Shown one piece after another: positions 7,723 through 15,586 of a stretch of DNA of 64,000 bases. The notes beneath the pieces are model-generated. The model worked only from the letters and a program-made list of their open reading frames with translations. It had not been told where the DNA came from and ran no database searches. The translations under genes were made by a program, and so were the position numbers. The stretch covers positions 186,001-250,000 of the forward strand of contig CAMNAK010000001.1 of NCBI GenBank assembly GCA_946530965.1, written 5' to 3'. Numbering within the stretch: position 1 is the stretch's first letter; every line of letters begins with the position of its first letter. The DNA is from an uncultured Candidatus Saccharibacteria bacterium (lineage in GTDB: Bacteria > Patescibacteriota > Saccharimonadia > Saccharimonadales > Saccharimonadaceae).

Positions 7723-7754
7723 AAAAATCCCGCTAGTAAAACAGCGGGATTTTT
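7723..7754. terminator. bidirectional terminator
   Basis: AAAAATCCCGCT (7723-7734) pairs with AGCGGGATTTTT (7743-7754), loop AGTAAAAC. It lies between two convergent genes. Confidence 0.9.
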
Positions 7755-7762
7755 GTTGGGGT

Positions 7763-8425
7763 TTATGCTCTTGCTTTGCGGTATTCCGGATGATTGTTCA
7801 GGAAGTCCTGGCAGCCATCGAACTCTTCATCTGCTTTGTGAACCAGGTAGTTCGCTGTAAAGTATCCACCAAGGATAGCTAATACGACGACAATCAGGGC
7901 GAGCAGAATCAGAGCAGCCTGACCATCGTTCTTGCTTCTAGAACGCCTCTTTTTGCCTCCGCCAAGGAGACTACCGATGCTTTTGATGGCACTCGGAGCG
8001 TTTCTGGCAAGAGAGATAGTATTGTGGATTTGTGCGAAGCTGTTGTAGCCTGCGACCGCAATTGTGCTGAGGCTGCGCTGCTCCCAAGCGGTCCTAAGTG
8101 ATCTGAACCAGATCAGGAAGCCGGAGCCAACAATCGGAATTGCGACGAGCAGATAAACCAGGTTGCCTGCAAGCACTTCGAAGTCTGCAATGAGTTCGGG
8201 ATCGGCGTTTGCTGCCTGCATTACGAAGGGCGCAATGAGGAGCAATATATAGCTATAAACCATGGTAAAGCCTGCGATAGCCTGAATGTATCCGCATACG
8301 ATTTCGGCACGAAACATCCCTCCGACCTGTTTAGATTCGCTCCAGTAGGCGCCAACTGTCTTTGCATTTCTCCAGGAAATAAAGAAATTGAAGCCAAGAA
8401 GAGCGAGCAGTAAAAGATAATACAT
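7763..8425 (-). CDS. hypothetical membrane protein (about four helices)
   Basis: 220 residues. Hydrophobic segments are at about 1-17, 45-70, 88-107 and 170-192. A strongly basic GGGKKRRSRSK patch near 155 should be cytoplasmic, before the last helix. The short C-terminal tail has one cysteine. The start is supported by AAAGGAGAGG before the ATG. No family recognised. It uses more CTG and CTC leucine codons than its neighbours, which use CTA. Monocistronic. Confidence 0.65.
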   Translation of the reverse strand: MYYLLLLALLGFNFFISWRNAKTVGAYWSESKQVGGMFRAEIVCGYIQAIAGFTMVYSYILLLIAPFVMQAANADPELIADFEVLAGNLVYLLVAIPIVGSGFLIWFRSLRTAWEQRSLSTIAVAGYNSFAQIHNTISLARNAPSAIKSIGSLLGGGKKRRSRSKNDGQAALILLALIVVVLAILGGYFTANYLVHKADEEFDGCQDFLNNHPEYRKARA

Positions 8426-8500
8426 AAAACCTCTCCTTTCGAGAATGTAATGTGCGCTCGTTTGAGCTAAGATATATTATACAATATTTTGCTAAAAATG

Positions 8501-9451
8501 CTAGAAGTCTCTTTTCAGGACAAGTTCTTTAGAGTTGCTATCTCTATAGTATCTATAGACCACTAGATTGTCTGCTTCATCTCTAAGCTCGAACTGGTAA
8601 TTACAGTTGCCCCTGCCATTGAAAATGTAGTTATAACTGCCGTTGTCCTCGGTAACCTCGACGCTGCCGGTACAGCCGCTTTCTGTGGCGCTCCAGTACG
8701 AAACATATGGCTCGCCCTCAAAAACGATACCTTCCTTGTCTAAAAAGCTAGAATCGAGCGTAATGGTGTATTCTTCGCCTTTGTTACTAATAATAAAGCA
8801 TGCGGCTAATAAAGCGGCCGTAATGGCAAAACAGATAATCTTCGCAATATTATCCTTCAAAATAAAGACAATACTTACAATTATCATAAGAACGCAATAA
8901 ATTGCGGAAAGTAGGTGGTTTGGGAAGTTAGACTGTAGGCCGTTATAATAAGAAGCAAACATGAGCACGAGCAAAGCGTTAGAGCAGGCCATAATTAGAC
9001 CAGCCCACCAAGCTTTCTTCTTTGTAAACCATGCCAAGAAGGCTGCCGGGAATGTAAGTAGAGTTAGTTTGAACCAAAAATCATAATAGCCCATCAGGCT
9101 CCAGGGTGCCTTGAAAAAGAGAATTTGAAACAAATAGACTAGCGGCTGAGAAATTAGAAAGAAAACAAAGGTTTTTAGGGCCGCCTCGAGCGGCTTCTTG
9201 CAGTTTAGGACTACAATTAGAGCAAGAAGTATCCAAGCTTCAAAAGTAACGGCTATGTCGTGAAACGAGTTACCGTCTGGCACTAACGCGGCAACAACTG
9301 CAGTGTATAAACCAATTAGGACTGAATAGACAATCACTACTGGCCAAGACATATTGAGTCCGCCAAATAATTTATCGAAGATACGAGCTAAAAAGAACTT
9401 GCTCTCTTTGGTGTCTTTAATATTTGTTGCTTTCGTTACCTTAGTCGCCAT
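8501..9451 (-). CDS. hypothetical multi-pass membrane protein with exported C-terminal domain
   Basis: 316 residues. After a charged N-terminus (1-32) there are seven or eight hydrophobic segments between about 34 and 222. An exported domain of roughly 90 residues follows, with two cysteines (in SGCTG and NCNY) that could form a disulphide. No catalytic motif found. Its start overlaps the end of the upstream gene by 11 bases, so it is the last member of a PAP2 / acidic protein / membrane protein operon. Confidence 0.65.
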   Translation of the reverse strand: MATKVTKATNIKDTKESKFFLARIFDKLFGGLNMSWPVVIVYSVLIGLYTAVVAALVPDGNSFHDIAVTFEAWILLALIVVLNCKKPLEAALKTFVFFLISQPLVYLFQILFFKAPWSLMGYYDFWFKLTLLTFPAAFLAWFTKKKAWWAGLIMACSNALLVLMFASYYNGLQSNFPNHLLSAIYCVLMIIVSIVFILKDNIAKIICFAITAALLAACFIISNKGEEYTITLDSSFLDKEGIVFEGEPYVSYWSATESGCTGSVEVTEDNGSYNYIFNGRGNCNYQFELRDEADNLVVYRYYRDSNSKELVLKRDF

Positions 9452-10370
9452 TTTCCTTGTCTCTGTTTATGATATATTCTTCGAAATATTTTGCCACTAC
9501 GCGCCCTTTATCTTCCTTCGAGATGAAACTATGCATGTAATCTAGGAACTCCTGCGCATTTTCGTCGAAATCAAAGAGATCGTAATACCAATCAAGTTGA
9601 GTATAGTCATTGCTTTCATCAAGTGCATTTTGCTTCAAAATGTTCGCAAAGCCGCTATATGCGCATTTACGTGTATCTTCGTCTGTATTGCTTAAACCCA
9701 TGCTTTCTATATAATCCTGGGCTCTATCTGGCTCGTTGAAAATATTCAAAGCATAGAATCGCTCTAATTCCTCGCCATCAAGATCTTTGACTACCTTGAC
9801 GCCACGAGATAATGCAAGAATCAAGGCTTTGTCTTGGAGTGAATTCAGCCAATCTCGGGCATCTTTTGTGCTTTCAAAAATCGCGCCAGGCTCAAGACAG
9901 GCGGTTGCGCTATCATTAATGATTCTAACAACGCGCTCATTGTTAGCCTCAGTGCCAAGATGCGAAAAGATAGCATCTTCAAGACGAGGCCCAAGCATGC
10001 GCGAAATGCCATTTTTAAGGGTATTCTGCGCGACATTTACAAAAGCGCCACGTTCTAGCTCTTCGATACGCTCAGAAAGATAGCAATACTCTAAAATCTT
10101 GCGATTACCAGCGAAAAAGAATACAATCTCGCCGATAATCTCGGAGTTGTCTTCCTTCTTTGTCTTCTTTTGAGGTTCTTCGACTTGAGTATTTTCGAGC
10201 TTAACTAGTGAGCTCAGGCTTGCGCCGCGGTTCTTGTTTCTAAACTCCTTGGCTTCTTCCTTGCCAAAAATCGCCTCGATAATATCTTCGTTTGCGGCTT
10301 CTTCTTCGAAGTCTACAATATTATCGCTTGTTGTCGTGCTTAGAATTGCGTGGTCTTGATTGTCGTCCAT
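9441..10370 (-). CDS. hypothetical acidic cytoplasmic protein
   Basis: 309 residues, with no signal or membrane helix. The first 75 residues are acidic and low-complexity; the rest is predicted helical, with hydrophobic repeats but no recognised domain. It lies three bases below the PAP2 gene and overlaps the next membrane protein by 11 bases, so the three are co-translated. It may be a cytoplasmic partner of the membrane proteins on either side (inference from context). Confidence 0.6.
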   Translation of the reverse strand: MDDNQDHAILSTTTSDNIVDFEEEAANEDIIEAIFGKEEAKEFRNKNRGASLSSLVKLENTQVEEPQKKTKKEDNSEIIGEIVFFFAGNRKILEYCYLSERIEELERGAFVNVAQNTLKNGISRMLGPRLEDAIFSHLGTEANNERVVRIINDSATACLEPGAIFESTKDARDWLNSLQDKALILALSRGVKVVKDLDGEELERFYALNIFNEPDRAQDYIESMGLSNTDEDTRKCAYSGFANILKQNALDESNDYTQLDWYYDLFDFDENAQEFLDYMHSFISKEDKGRVVAKYFEEYIINRDKENGD

Positions 10371-10372
10371 AG

Positions 10373-11050
10373 CTATTTATTCGTTAATCTACGTAGCTTT
10401 AGTAATGCAAATTCAAATGCGTAAACTAAAGTCATAGCAATCAAAACACCGCCAAAGATATCTGTTAGCCAGTGAACGCCAGAGAATAGGCGGCCAATAG
10501 GGATGGCTATTGCAAGAATAATTGCGCAGATATTCATAGGCTTTGCCCAAGAGTATTTCTTGTAGGCCAGAGTATTTAGAAGAACTGTGCTTAGGCAGAA
10601 AGTGATTGTAAGGAAAGTATGAGAGCTAGGATAAGAAGGCTCGATAATGTTATCAATAATAACAGGGCGGCAGTTAATTGCGAGTTTTTCGAATAGTTCG
10701 TAGACGATAATCAATACTACATAGAATACGCCGGCGGCATAGATGCAACTATCGACTTTCTTGATGCTTTTGCGCTTGAAGAGCTGGTAAATACCCATGC
10801 AGAAGAAGAAAAGTGGGAAAATAGCACCAACGTAGCCAAGATACTCGGTTGTATTGTGAAGGAGGCTATTATAGCCAAAGGCATCATGAAAGGCGGCATT
10901 AAGCTTCGAAAAGCCGACGTATCCATTCTCTGGGCCTACGGGCTCAACGTCAACAAACTTCAAAGAAAGCGTAAAAACAATAGACAACGCTAAAAATATT
11001 AAGAATAATGCCAAACTTTTTTCTTTTGTGCGCATTTTCATCATAAGCAT
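10373..11050 (-). CDS. PAP2-family membrane phosphatase
   Basis: 225 residues with five or six membrane helices and the three lipid-phosphatase motifs: K122 with RP (128-129), PSSHT (141-145) and GRLFSGVHWLTD (186-197), where the two histidines do the phospho-transfer. Such enzymes recycle undecaprenyl pyrophosphate or dephosphorylate phosphatidic acid at the outer face. First gene of a three-gene minus-strand operon. The AGGAGG at 11072-11076 lies 21 bases before the ATG, unusually far. No closer in-frame start upstream exists, so initiation may use one of the downstream ATGs (11044, 11041 or 11035). Confidence 0.85.
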   Translation of the reverse strand: MLMMKMRTKEKSLALFLIFLALSIVFTLSLKFVDVEPVGPENGYVGFSKLNAAFHDAFGYNSLLHNTTEYLGYVGAIFPLFFFCMGIYQLFKRKSIKKVDSCIYAAGVFYVVLIIVYELFEKLAINCRPVIIDNIIEPSYPSSHTFLTITFCLSTVLLNTLAYKKYSWAKPMNICAIILAIAIPIGRLFSGVHWLTDIFGGVLIAMTLVYAFEFALLKLRRLTNK

Positions 11051-11164
11051 TGAATCAAGAAAAACTCGAAACCTCCTTTAAATCTATATTTATTATAACA
11101 AAAGCAATTTGGCATAGCAAAATCGACCTTGATTTTTAAATGCAGCAAATCTTTCGCTTATATA

Positions 11165-11285
11165 GGATTTAGCTTGCGATTTTTGCAAGTAATTACACCT
11201 TAGCAGGAACGGCTCACCTGACATTACTTGCGGATTTTGCAAGCTAATTACTATATTGCTAGTTAAAGACTCCCTTATATAAAAC
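11165..11285. other. nested inverted repeat, candidate structured RNA (gap 11051-11353)
   Basis: This 300-base gap has no convincing gene. TTAGCTTGC (11169-11177) pairs with GCAAGCTAA (11239-11247). Inside it, GCAAGTAAT (11185-11193) pairs with ATTACTTGC (11223-11231), and inside that CAGG (11205-11208) with CCTG (11217-11220). The internal loop (GATTTTT / GGATTTT) separates two 9-bp helices. Farther out, TTATATA near 11160 can pair with TATATAA near 11280. The layout (long hairpin with central bubble) recalls 6S RNA, but strand, ends and identity are not proven; a small palindromic mobile relic is an alternative. Confidence 0.4.
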
Positions 11286-11338
11286 GTCGTAGGCGAGCTG
11301 ATCACCATGTAACTCTTGCTACAGAGTAGTAAATATGC

Positions 11339-11344
11339 TAAAAT
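11339..11344 (+). promoter_or_regulatory. extended -10 of rpmG
   Basis: TATGC-TAAAAT, with TAAAAT at 11339-11344. It abuts an ATG at 11345 but is nine bases before the second ATG at 11354, which decides the start in favour of 11354 as a leaderless message. Confidence 0.6.
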
Positions 11345-11353
11345 ATGGCTAAT

Positions 11354-11563
11354 ATGGCAAAGAAAAATAACACTAAGCGCAAGCTCGTTGGTCTCGTATC
11401 CGAAGAATCTGGTATTCGCCAGTATTACACCAAGAAGAATACGATGAACACTCCAGATAAGCTAAGCCTACGCAAGTACGATCCTGTTCTTCGCAAGCAT
11501 GTCGTCTTTACGGAAACCAAGAAGAACCTTGGCCGCAACGAAGTAAAGGAAAAGAAGCGCTAA
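11354..11563 (+). CDS. rpmG: 50S ribosomal protein bL33
   Basis: 69 residues from the ATG at 11354 ([20 protein letters not shown]). The upstream in-frame ATG at 11345 would put the start inside the promoter spacing. The zinc-binding cysteine pairs of classical bL33 are replaced (VSEESG for [14 protein letters not shown] for YCPxCRKH), so this is the zinc-independent form. It stands alone with its own promoter and terminator, away from the other ribosomal genes in the window. Confidence 0.93.
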   Translation: MAKKNNTKRKLVGLVSEESGIRQYYTKKNTMNTPDKLSLRKYDPVLRKHVVFTETKKNLGRNEVKEKKR

Positions 11564-11574
11564 TAAAGCAAAAA

Positions 11575-11597
11575 CCCTCCGATTTGGAGGGCTTTTT
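11575..11597 (+). terminator. intrinsic terminator of rpmG
   Basis: CCCTCC (11575-11580), loop GATTT, GGAGGG (11586-11591), then CTTTTT. Confidence 0.9.
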
Positions 11598-11625
11598 GTT
11601 GGAGTAAAATATAACTAGCTTATGT

Positions 11626-11631
11626 TAAAAT
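11626..11631 (+). promoter_or_regulatory. extended -10, leaderless start
   Basis: TATGT-TAAAAT with TAAAAT at 11626-11631, six bases before the ATG at 11638. Confidence 0.65.
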
Positions 11632-11637
11632 AAAAAT

Positions 11638-12258
11638 ATGGATGACAATGGGGTTGAGGATTTAAAGCTCAAAGAAGAGATCAGGCGAGAAATTAAACGT
11701 GCCAAAGGTTTTGGCTGGAAACTCGTCACGATTGTTCTTAGTATTTTACTAATAATTACTATCATTCTTAGCGTACTTTTTGCGACTGGGATGCTGTCTG
11801 TAAAAGAAAGTTCTGACGGCTCGCTTCGTCTAGAATATACATCGCCTTTCAAAGAAGCTAAAGAAGATGAAGACAAGAAGGCAAACCAGGGCAATAATAA
11901 TGAAAGCAAATCAAAAGAAAGTGAATCGCCAAAACTAGCCGACTTCGACTTTAAACTAGATAACCTCAAAGAAACCGCCGAAAAGGAATTCGAAGGCTAC
12001 AATATATATATTTCGGATTTCAAAGTCAGTAGTAACGGAAAGTATATTATTGCGGTCGTTTCTCCTCGCAGCAAAGAAGATAATCGCGGTTCAGATCTAA
12101 GATATTATATCAGGACCACGGAGAGTGATGCTTCCTGGAAGATTATAAACAAAGCTACGGTCTGTATCGAAGTAAATGATGACGAATATGACGCAGTAGT
12201 GGAAACATACCCAGATCTGCAATTTAGTCGCTGTATGAACACGGAAACTAATCAATAA
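11638..12258 (+). CDS. tail-TM-surface protein
   Basis: 206 residues. A short charged cytoplasmic tail with the sequence KGFGWK just before a membrane helix (28-52) is followed by an exported acidic linker (about 65-100) and a globular domain of roughly 100 residues with two cysteines. There is no catalytic motif. The next gene has the same plan, including KGTGWK before its helix, so the two are probably distant paralogues. They are 11 bases apart, in one operon driven by a leaderless promoter. Probably exposed on the cell surface. Confidence 0.65.
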   Translation: MDDNGVEDLKLKEEIRREIKRAKGFGWKLVTIVLSILLIITIILSVLFATGMLSVKESSDGSLRLEYTSPFKEAKEDEDKKANQGNNNESKSKESESPKLADFDFKLDNLKETAEKEFEGYNIYISDFKVSSNGKYIIAVVSPRSKEDNRGSDLRYYIRTTESDASWKIINKATVCIEVNDDEYDAVVETYPDLQFSRCMNTETNQ

Positions 12259-12269
12259 CAAGGAATAAT

Positions 12270-13136
12270 ATGTCGGAAGAAGAAAAAGAGATGCCATTAA
12301 GTGCCGGGCAGGCAGCGGCAGAAATCGTAAACGATAACGAAAACGCAGATCCAAGCAAGGAGGAGGCAAAGGAAATGCCAGAAGAAGCAAAACCAGTAAG
12401 TAGCTTTCAATCGACAGAAGGTTTACCTGTAGCAAAGAAATCTAAGGGTACTGGCTGGAAAGTAGCGACGTTCATCTTCTTGATTCTAACTCTTTGCGGC
12501 GCAGGCTTTAGTGCATATTTGATTCTTGTAAAAGATAATCCAATTACATCTTCGAACAATACTGCCGAAAATGGCACGAAGTGCAAGGCTCCAGAAGAGA
12601 CAAAACCCGAAGAAGGCACAACTCCAACTCCATGCGAAGGAGCCGTTGTTGATAGTGGGACTATTTCGTTTAAGAAATCTGGCTTGAAGCTGAGACTAAG
12701 CGATAATTATGAGTTTATAAATTATTCATACTCATCAAGTTCACCATATGATCAAAACTGGATTGAAAGGGTTGCAATCGGTGGTTTGTCAAAGAATACA
12801 AATGGCGCACAGAATATCCCAGATTTCTCAAGAGGTGCATATGAATTCAATGGCGGAACAGAGGATGATTTTAGAAAAGAATGGTCGGCGCTCGCTATCA
12901 TAACGGTACTTCCTAGGAGCTATTGGGATACAAATGTTCAGCCAATGGTTGACGAAGCGCAAGCAAATGGTGTTGCGGTGGCCAACATAGCAGTTTATAA
13001 AGATGATAATTATGTAGTTCAATATACTCATCCTCAAAACGTCGTATCCAAAACCGACTGGGAGCAAGAATGGGAAATGACTACGATTGAGACCCTCGAA
13101 AACGACATCAAGAACACAAATAACTGGTCTAAATAA
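12270..13136 (+). CDS. tail-TM-surface protein with Pro/Thr-rich stalk
   Basis: 288 residues: a 60-residue acidic cytoplasmic region, a membrane helix at about 63-86, an exported Asn/Thr/Pro-rich stalk with two cysteines, and a C-terminal domain from about 125. That domain resembles extracytoplasmic ligand or lipoprotein-like folds (GTISFKKSGLKLRLSDNYEF) also seen in the surface protein at 53718. Second gene of the operon starting at 11638. Ribosome site AAGGAATAAT. Family unassigned. Confidence 0.65.
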   Translation: MSEEEKEMPLSAGQAAAEIVNDNENADPSKEEAKEMPEEAKPVSSFQSTEGLPVAKKSKGTGWKVATFIFLILTLCGAGFSAYLILVKDNPITSSNNTAENGTKCKAPEETKPEEGTTPTPCEGAVVDSGTISFKKSGLKLRLSDNYEFINYSYSSSSPYDQNWIERVAIGGLSKNTNGAQNIPDFSRGAYEFNGGTEDDFRKEWSALAIITVLPRSYWDTNVQPMVDEAQANGVAVANIAVYKDDNYVVQYTHPQNVVSKTDWEQEWEMTTIETLENDIKNTNNWSK

Positions 13137-13150
13137 TTAAAAGCCAACAA

Positions 13151-13174
13151 AAATATCCCCAAACGGGGATATTT
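13151..13174. terminator. bidirectional terminator
   Basis: AAATATCCCC (13151-13160), loop AAAC, GGGGATATTT (13165-13174), with TTTT on the plus side and A-runs on the other. Shared by the convergent surface-protein operon and rplA. Confidence 0.9.
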
Positions 13175-13188
13175 TTTAGTGCATCGAA

Positions 13189-14091
13189 TTAGTTGTAGAT
13201 ATTTTCAACCTGGATGCTTGGACCCATAGTTGTAGTAATAAATACAGACTTGATGTACTGACCCTTTAGAGAAGCTGGCTTCTGAGCCTTTAGGCTGTCG
13301 GTGAAAGCGACAATGTTCTGTTTGAGCTTGTCAGCACCGAAGCTAATCTTGCCTAGGCCAACGTGAACGATAGCCTGCTTGTCGACGCGATATTCAATCT
13401 TACCAGCCTTAGCTTCCTTGATAGCCTTCTCGATATCAGTCGTAACGGTACCAGCCTTTGGATTTGGCATAAGACCTTTAGGACCAAGCATGCGAGCATA
13501 GCGACCAAGCTTTGGCATGTACTGAGGAGTGCTGATAAGGACATCGAAGTTGATTTCTTCTTTGTCTAGCATCTTCAAGAACTCTTCGTCTTCTGCGATA
13601 TCTGCACCTGCAGCCTTTGCAGCTTTGCAAAGATCTAGTGGGGCAAATACAGCTACGTGAACAGTTTTACCGGTACCAGCTGGTAGGCTAACTGTGCTAC
13701 GAATGTTCTGGTCTGCCTGGCGTGGATCAACACCTAGGCGGAAATGCATTTCTAGGGTTGCGTCAAACTTAACTGGGCTTGTTTCGATAGCAAGCTTGAT
13801 AGCTTCGTCAAGATTGTAAACTTTACCTTTCTCGATCTTTTCTGCGGCTTTTTTGTAGTTCTTGCCACGGCGTTCAAGACGAGTACGGGTAACTGGCTTT
13901 GGGCCAACCTTTTTCTCTGGAGCTGCAGCAGCTTCGAGTTTGCGAGCTTGGCGTTCTTCTTCTGCCTTTACCTCTTCGACGTGCTTCTTGGACTTTTTGC
14001 CAGCCTTAGCGAATTTTTCTTCAGCTGGAGCTTCTGTAGTTTCTTCTGCTACTACAGGAGTTTCAAGTTCTTTGGCTTCTTTTTCTGCCAT
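13189..14091 (-). CDS. rplA: 50S ribosomal protein uL1 with long N-terminal extension
   Basis: 300 residues against about 230 in most bacteria. The first 70 or so are a Glu/Lys/Ala-rich extension, after which the canonical protein begins ([23 protein letters not shown]). It carries the L1 core signature [20 protein letters not shown] and binds the 23S L1 stalk. GAAAGGAATT precedes the ATG. Unusually it is not co-transcribed with rplK: a plus-strand gene lies between them, and rplA has its own extended -10 (TGTTAGAAT) and a folded leader at 14106-14132 that may be an L1 autoregulation site. Confidence 0.97.
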   Translation of the reverse strand: MAEKEAKELETPVVAEETTEAPAEEKFAKAGKKSKKHVEEVKAEEERQARKLEAAAAPEKKVGPKPVTRTRLERRGKNYKKAAEKIEKGKVYNLDEAIKLAIETSPVKFDATLEMHFRLGVDPRQADQNIRSTVSLPAGTGKTVHVAVFAPLDLCKAAKAAGADIAEDEEFLKMLDKEEINFDVLISTPQYMPKLGRYARMLGPKGLMPNPKAGTVTTDIEKAIKEAKAGKIEYRVDKQAIVHVGLGKISFGADKLKQNIVAFTDSLKAQKPASLKGQYIKSVFITTTMGPSIQVENIYN

Positions 14092-14105
14092 TTTGAATTC
14101 CTTTC

Positions 14106-14132
14106 GCGGTGCAAACGGTTTTAACCTCCCGC
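14106..14132 (-). promoter_or_regulatory. candidate L1-binding leader hairpin of rplA
   Basis: On the minus strand GCGG (14132-14129) pairs with CCGC (14109-14106) and GGT with ACC inside, separated by a strongly asymmetric internal loop (GA on one side, GTTTGCA on the other). Helix, asymmetric loop, helix is the general plan of known L1 mRNA targets. It lies between the extended -10 and the ribosome site of rplA. Confidence 0.4.
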
Positions 14133-14200
14133 AAATTAATAATAACCCCTATATTCTAACAGAATATCGACGAATTATCAAGTTTTTGCTTGGACTGTGT

Positions 14201-14206
14201 TAAAAT
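14201..14206 (+). promoter_or_regulatory. extended -10 for the gene at 14250
   Basis: TGT-TAAAAT, box at 14201-14206, about 44 bases before the GTG start; no clear -35. Confidence 0.5.
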
Positions 14207-14249
14207 AGCCTTAAGTGTCTAACATCTGTTACTAAGGGAGGGATGAAAA

Positions 14250-14975
14250 GTGTTAGAACTTGTAATTTATCCAGAGATGAGAGAATCGAGCATGATGTCT
14301 TTCGGATCAAGGCATAATTCTGTGTTGCGTGCGCAGGAGAATGAATGGAACAAGAAATATTCCAAGCGATACGACCCAGAAAAGAGAATTTTTAGCTATT
14401 GTCCTAATATATATAAATTCAGTGGCATGGATTTCTATACTCATGCAAACATCTATGACGCAATCGACGGGAGCAAGATTAATCTTTGCGAACTATTTGA
14501 ATACTACGACCTACAATATGAAGATCCTATCACTTGGAACGGTAAAGATCGCGAAGGGAAAGATTATAAGCTTCAGCTTCACCGCGAGGCAACCGTTTTC
14601 GGGATGATTAGTGCGACAGTACGCATATCTTGGAATAATCCGGATATTTCCGATTCGGAGTATGCAATAGATATTCCAAGTAGTCTTAAATATGTTGGGA
14701 TTATAATTCCGAAAACTATAGTTCCTACGACTGGGCTCCTCCGTATAAGCCAGGCGAATACCGCAAGAGATATTAAAAAACTCGTGGACTACGGTATTGA
14801 AGTGTTTGATCTAAACGATAATCTGACGGCTTTTACTAGTTCGCAGCTTATAGTTTTATGTGACACGCTTGAGACGATTAGTTTCTATGGGTTGCCAAAG
14901 TATGCGCAAGATAAGCACTTCAAAAGAACCGCAAAAGGTCTTTGGCTGCTCGAAAACGATGCTCGAATTCTCTAA
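14250..14975 (+). CDS. hypothetical protein inserted between rplK and rplA
   Basis: 241 residues, soluble, with no signal peptide. Start is GTG at 14250, supported by GGGAGGG eight bases upstream; the ATG at 14243 is in another frame. Composition is rich in Tyr and Asp. One region reads like a leucine-rich or repeat fold (TARDIKKLVDYGIEVFDLND) but I recognise no family. It is transcribed against the flanking ribosomal genes, with its own promoter and terminator, so it has split the usually contiguous rplK-rplA pair. Likely an insertion. Confidence 0.65.
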   Translation: MLELVIYPEMRESSMMSFGSRHNSVLRAQENEWNKKYSKRYDPEKRIFSYCPNIYKFSGMDFYTHANIYDAIDGSKINLCELFEYYDLQYEDPITWNGKDREGKDYKLQLHREATVFGMISATVRISWNNPDISDSEYAIDIPSSLKYVGIIIPKTIVPTTGLLRISQANTARDIKKLVDYGIEVFDLNDNLTAFTSSQLIVLCDTLETISFYGLPKYAQDKHFKRTAKGLWLLENDARIL

Positions 14976-14981
14976 TTCTAA

Positions 14982-15012
14982 TCCTCGGCTCTTATGACCG
15001 GGGATATTTTTT
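14982..15012 (+). terminator. terminator of the gene at 14250
   Basis: TCCTCGG (14982-14988) pairs with CCGGGGA (14998-15004) with one G-U, followed by TATTTTTT. Confidence 0.8.
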
Positions 15013-15021
15013 GCACCAAAA

Positions 15022-15044
15022 AAGAGACCCTTTTGAGGTCTCTT
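15022..15044 (-). terminator. terminator of rplK
   Basis: AAGAGACC (15022-15029) / GGTCTCTT (15037-15044). On the minus strand it is followed by a TTTTTT run. Confidence 0.85.
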
Positions 15045-15053
15045 CTTAAAGAA

Positions 15054-15479
15054 TTACTCTACGACTTCAACGCCCATAGAACGTGCAGTACCAGCAATCT
15101 GCTTGCAAGCACCTTCTTCGTCAATAGCGTTAAGCTGTGCCATCTTTACGGCTGCGATTTCTTTAATCTGAGCCATAGTGATTTTACCAACTTTGTCGGT
15201 ATTTGGCTTGCCAGAACCCTTATCTAGCTTGATTTTCTCACGGATAAGATCATCGACTGGCTGACCTAGACACTTGAAATCGAAAGTACGATCATCGTAA
15301 ACACGGATATGAACGATAACGTTCTTGCCCATGAATTCTTTTGTTTGCTCGTTGAATGGGTTGATGAAGTCCATCATGTTTAGACCCCACTGACCGAGCG
15401 TGCTTCCTACTGGAGGTCCAGCTGTTGCCTTACCACCAGGGATGCGGAGTTTAAGATTACCAATAACCTTTTTTGCCAT
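15054..15479 (-). CDS. rplK: 50S ribosomal protein uL11
   Basis: 141 residues, normal length. The N-terminal domain has LRIPGGKATAGPPVGSTLGQWGLNMMDF, the RNA-proximal proline-rich segment; the C-terminal domain binds the GTPase-associated centre. AAAGGGATATT precedes the ATG and TGG-TATAAT lies about 45 bases upstream. It is monocistronic here because of the insertion before rplA and its own terminator. Confidence 0.97.
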   Translation of the reverse strand: MAKKVIGNLKLRIPGGKATAGPPVGSTLGQWGLNMMDFINPFNEQTKEFMGKNVIVHIRVYDDRTFDFKCLGQPVDDLIREKIKLDKGSGKPNTDKVGKITMAQIKEIAAVKMAQLNAIDEEGACKQIAGTARSMGVEVVE

Positions 15480-15547
15480 AATATCCCTTTAAAAGTTAAC
15501 GAATGCGTAACGCCTTCTATTATACCAAAAAATTCTTAAAAAGTCAA

Positions 15548-15577
15548 AAAAGCCACCAGCTTTAACTGATGGCTTTT
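15548..15577 (-). terminator. terminator of the gene at 15587
   Basis: AAAAGCCA (15548-15555) pairs with TGGCTTTT (15570-15577), extended inside by CAG/CTG. The minus-strand tail is TTTTTTGAC. Confidence 0.85.
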
Positions 15578-15586
15578 CGAGAATGA

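Noticed and set aside
11093-11308. 71-residue minus-strand frame in the gap before rpmG
   Set aside because: No ribosome site or promoter, no recognisable protein features, and it runs through the nested inverted repeat that better explains the sequence.
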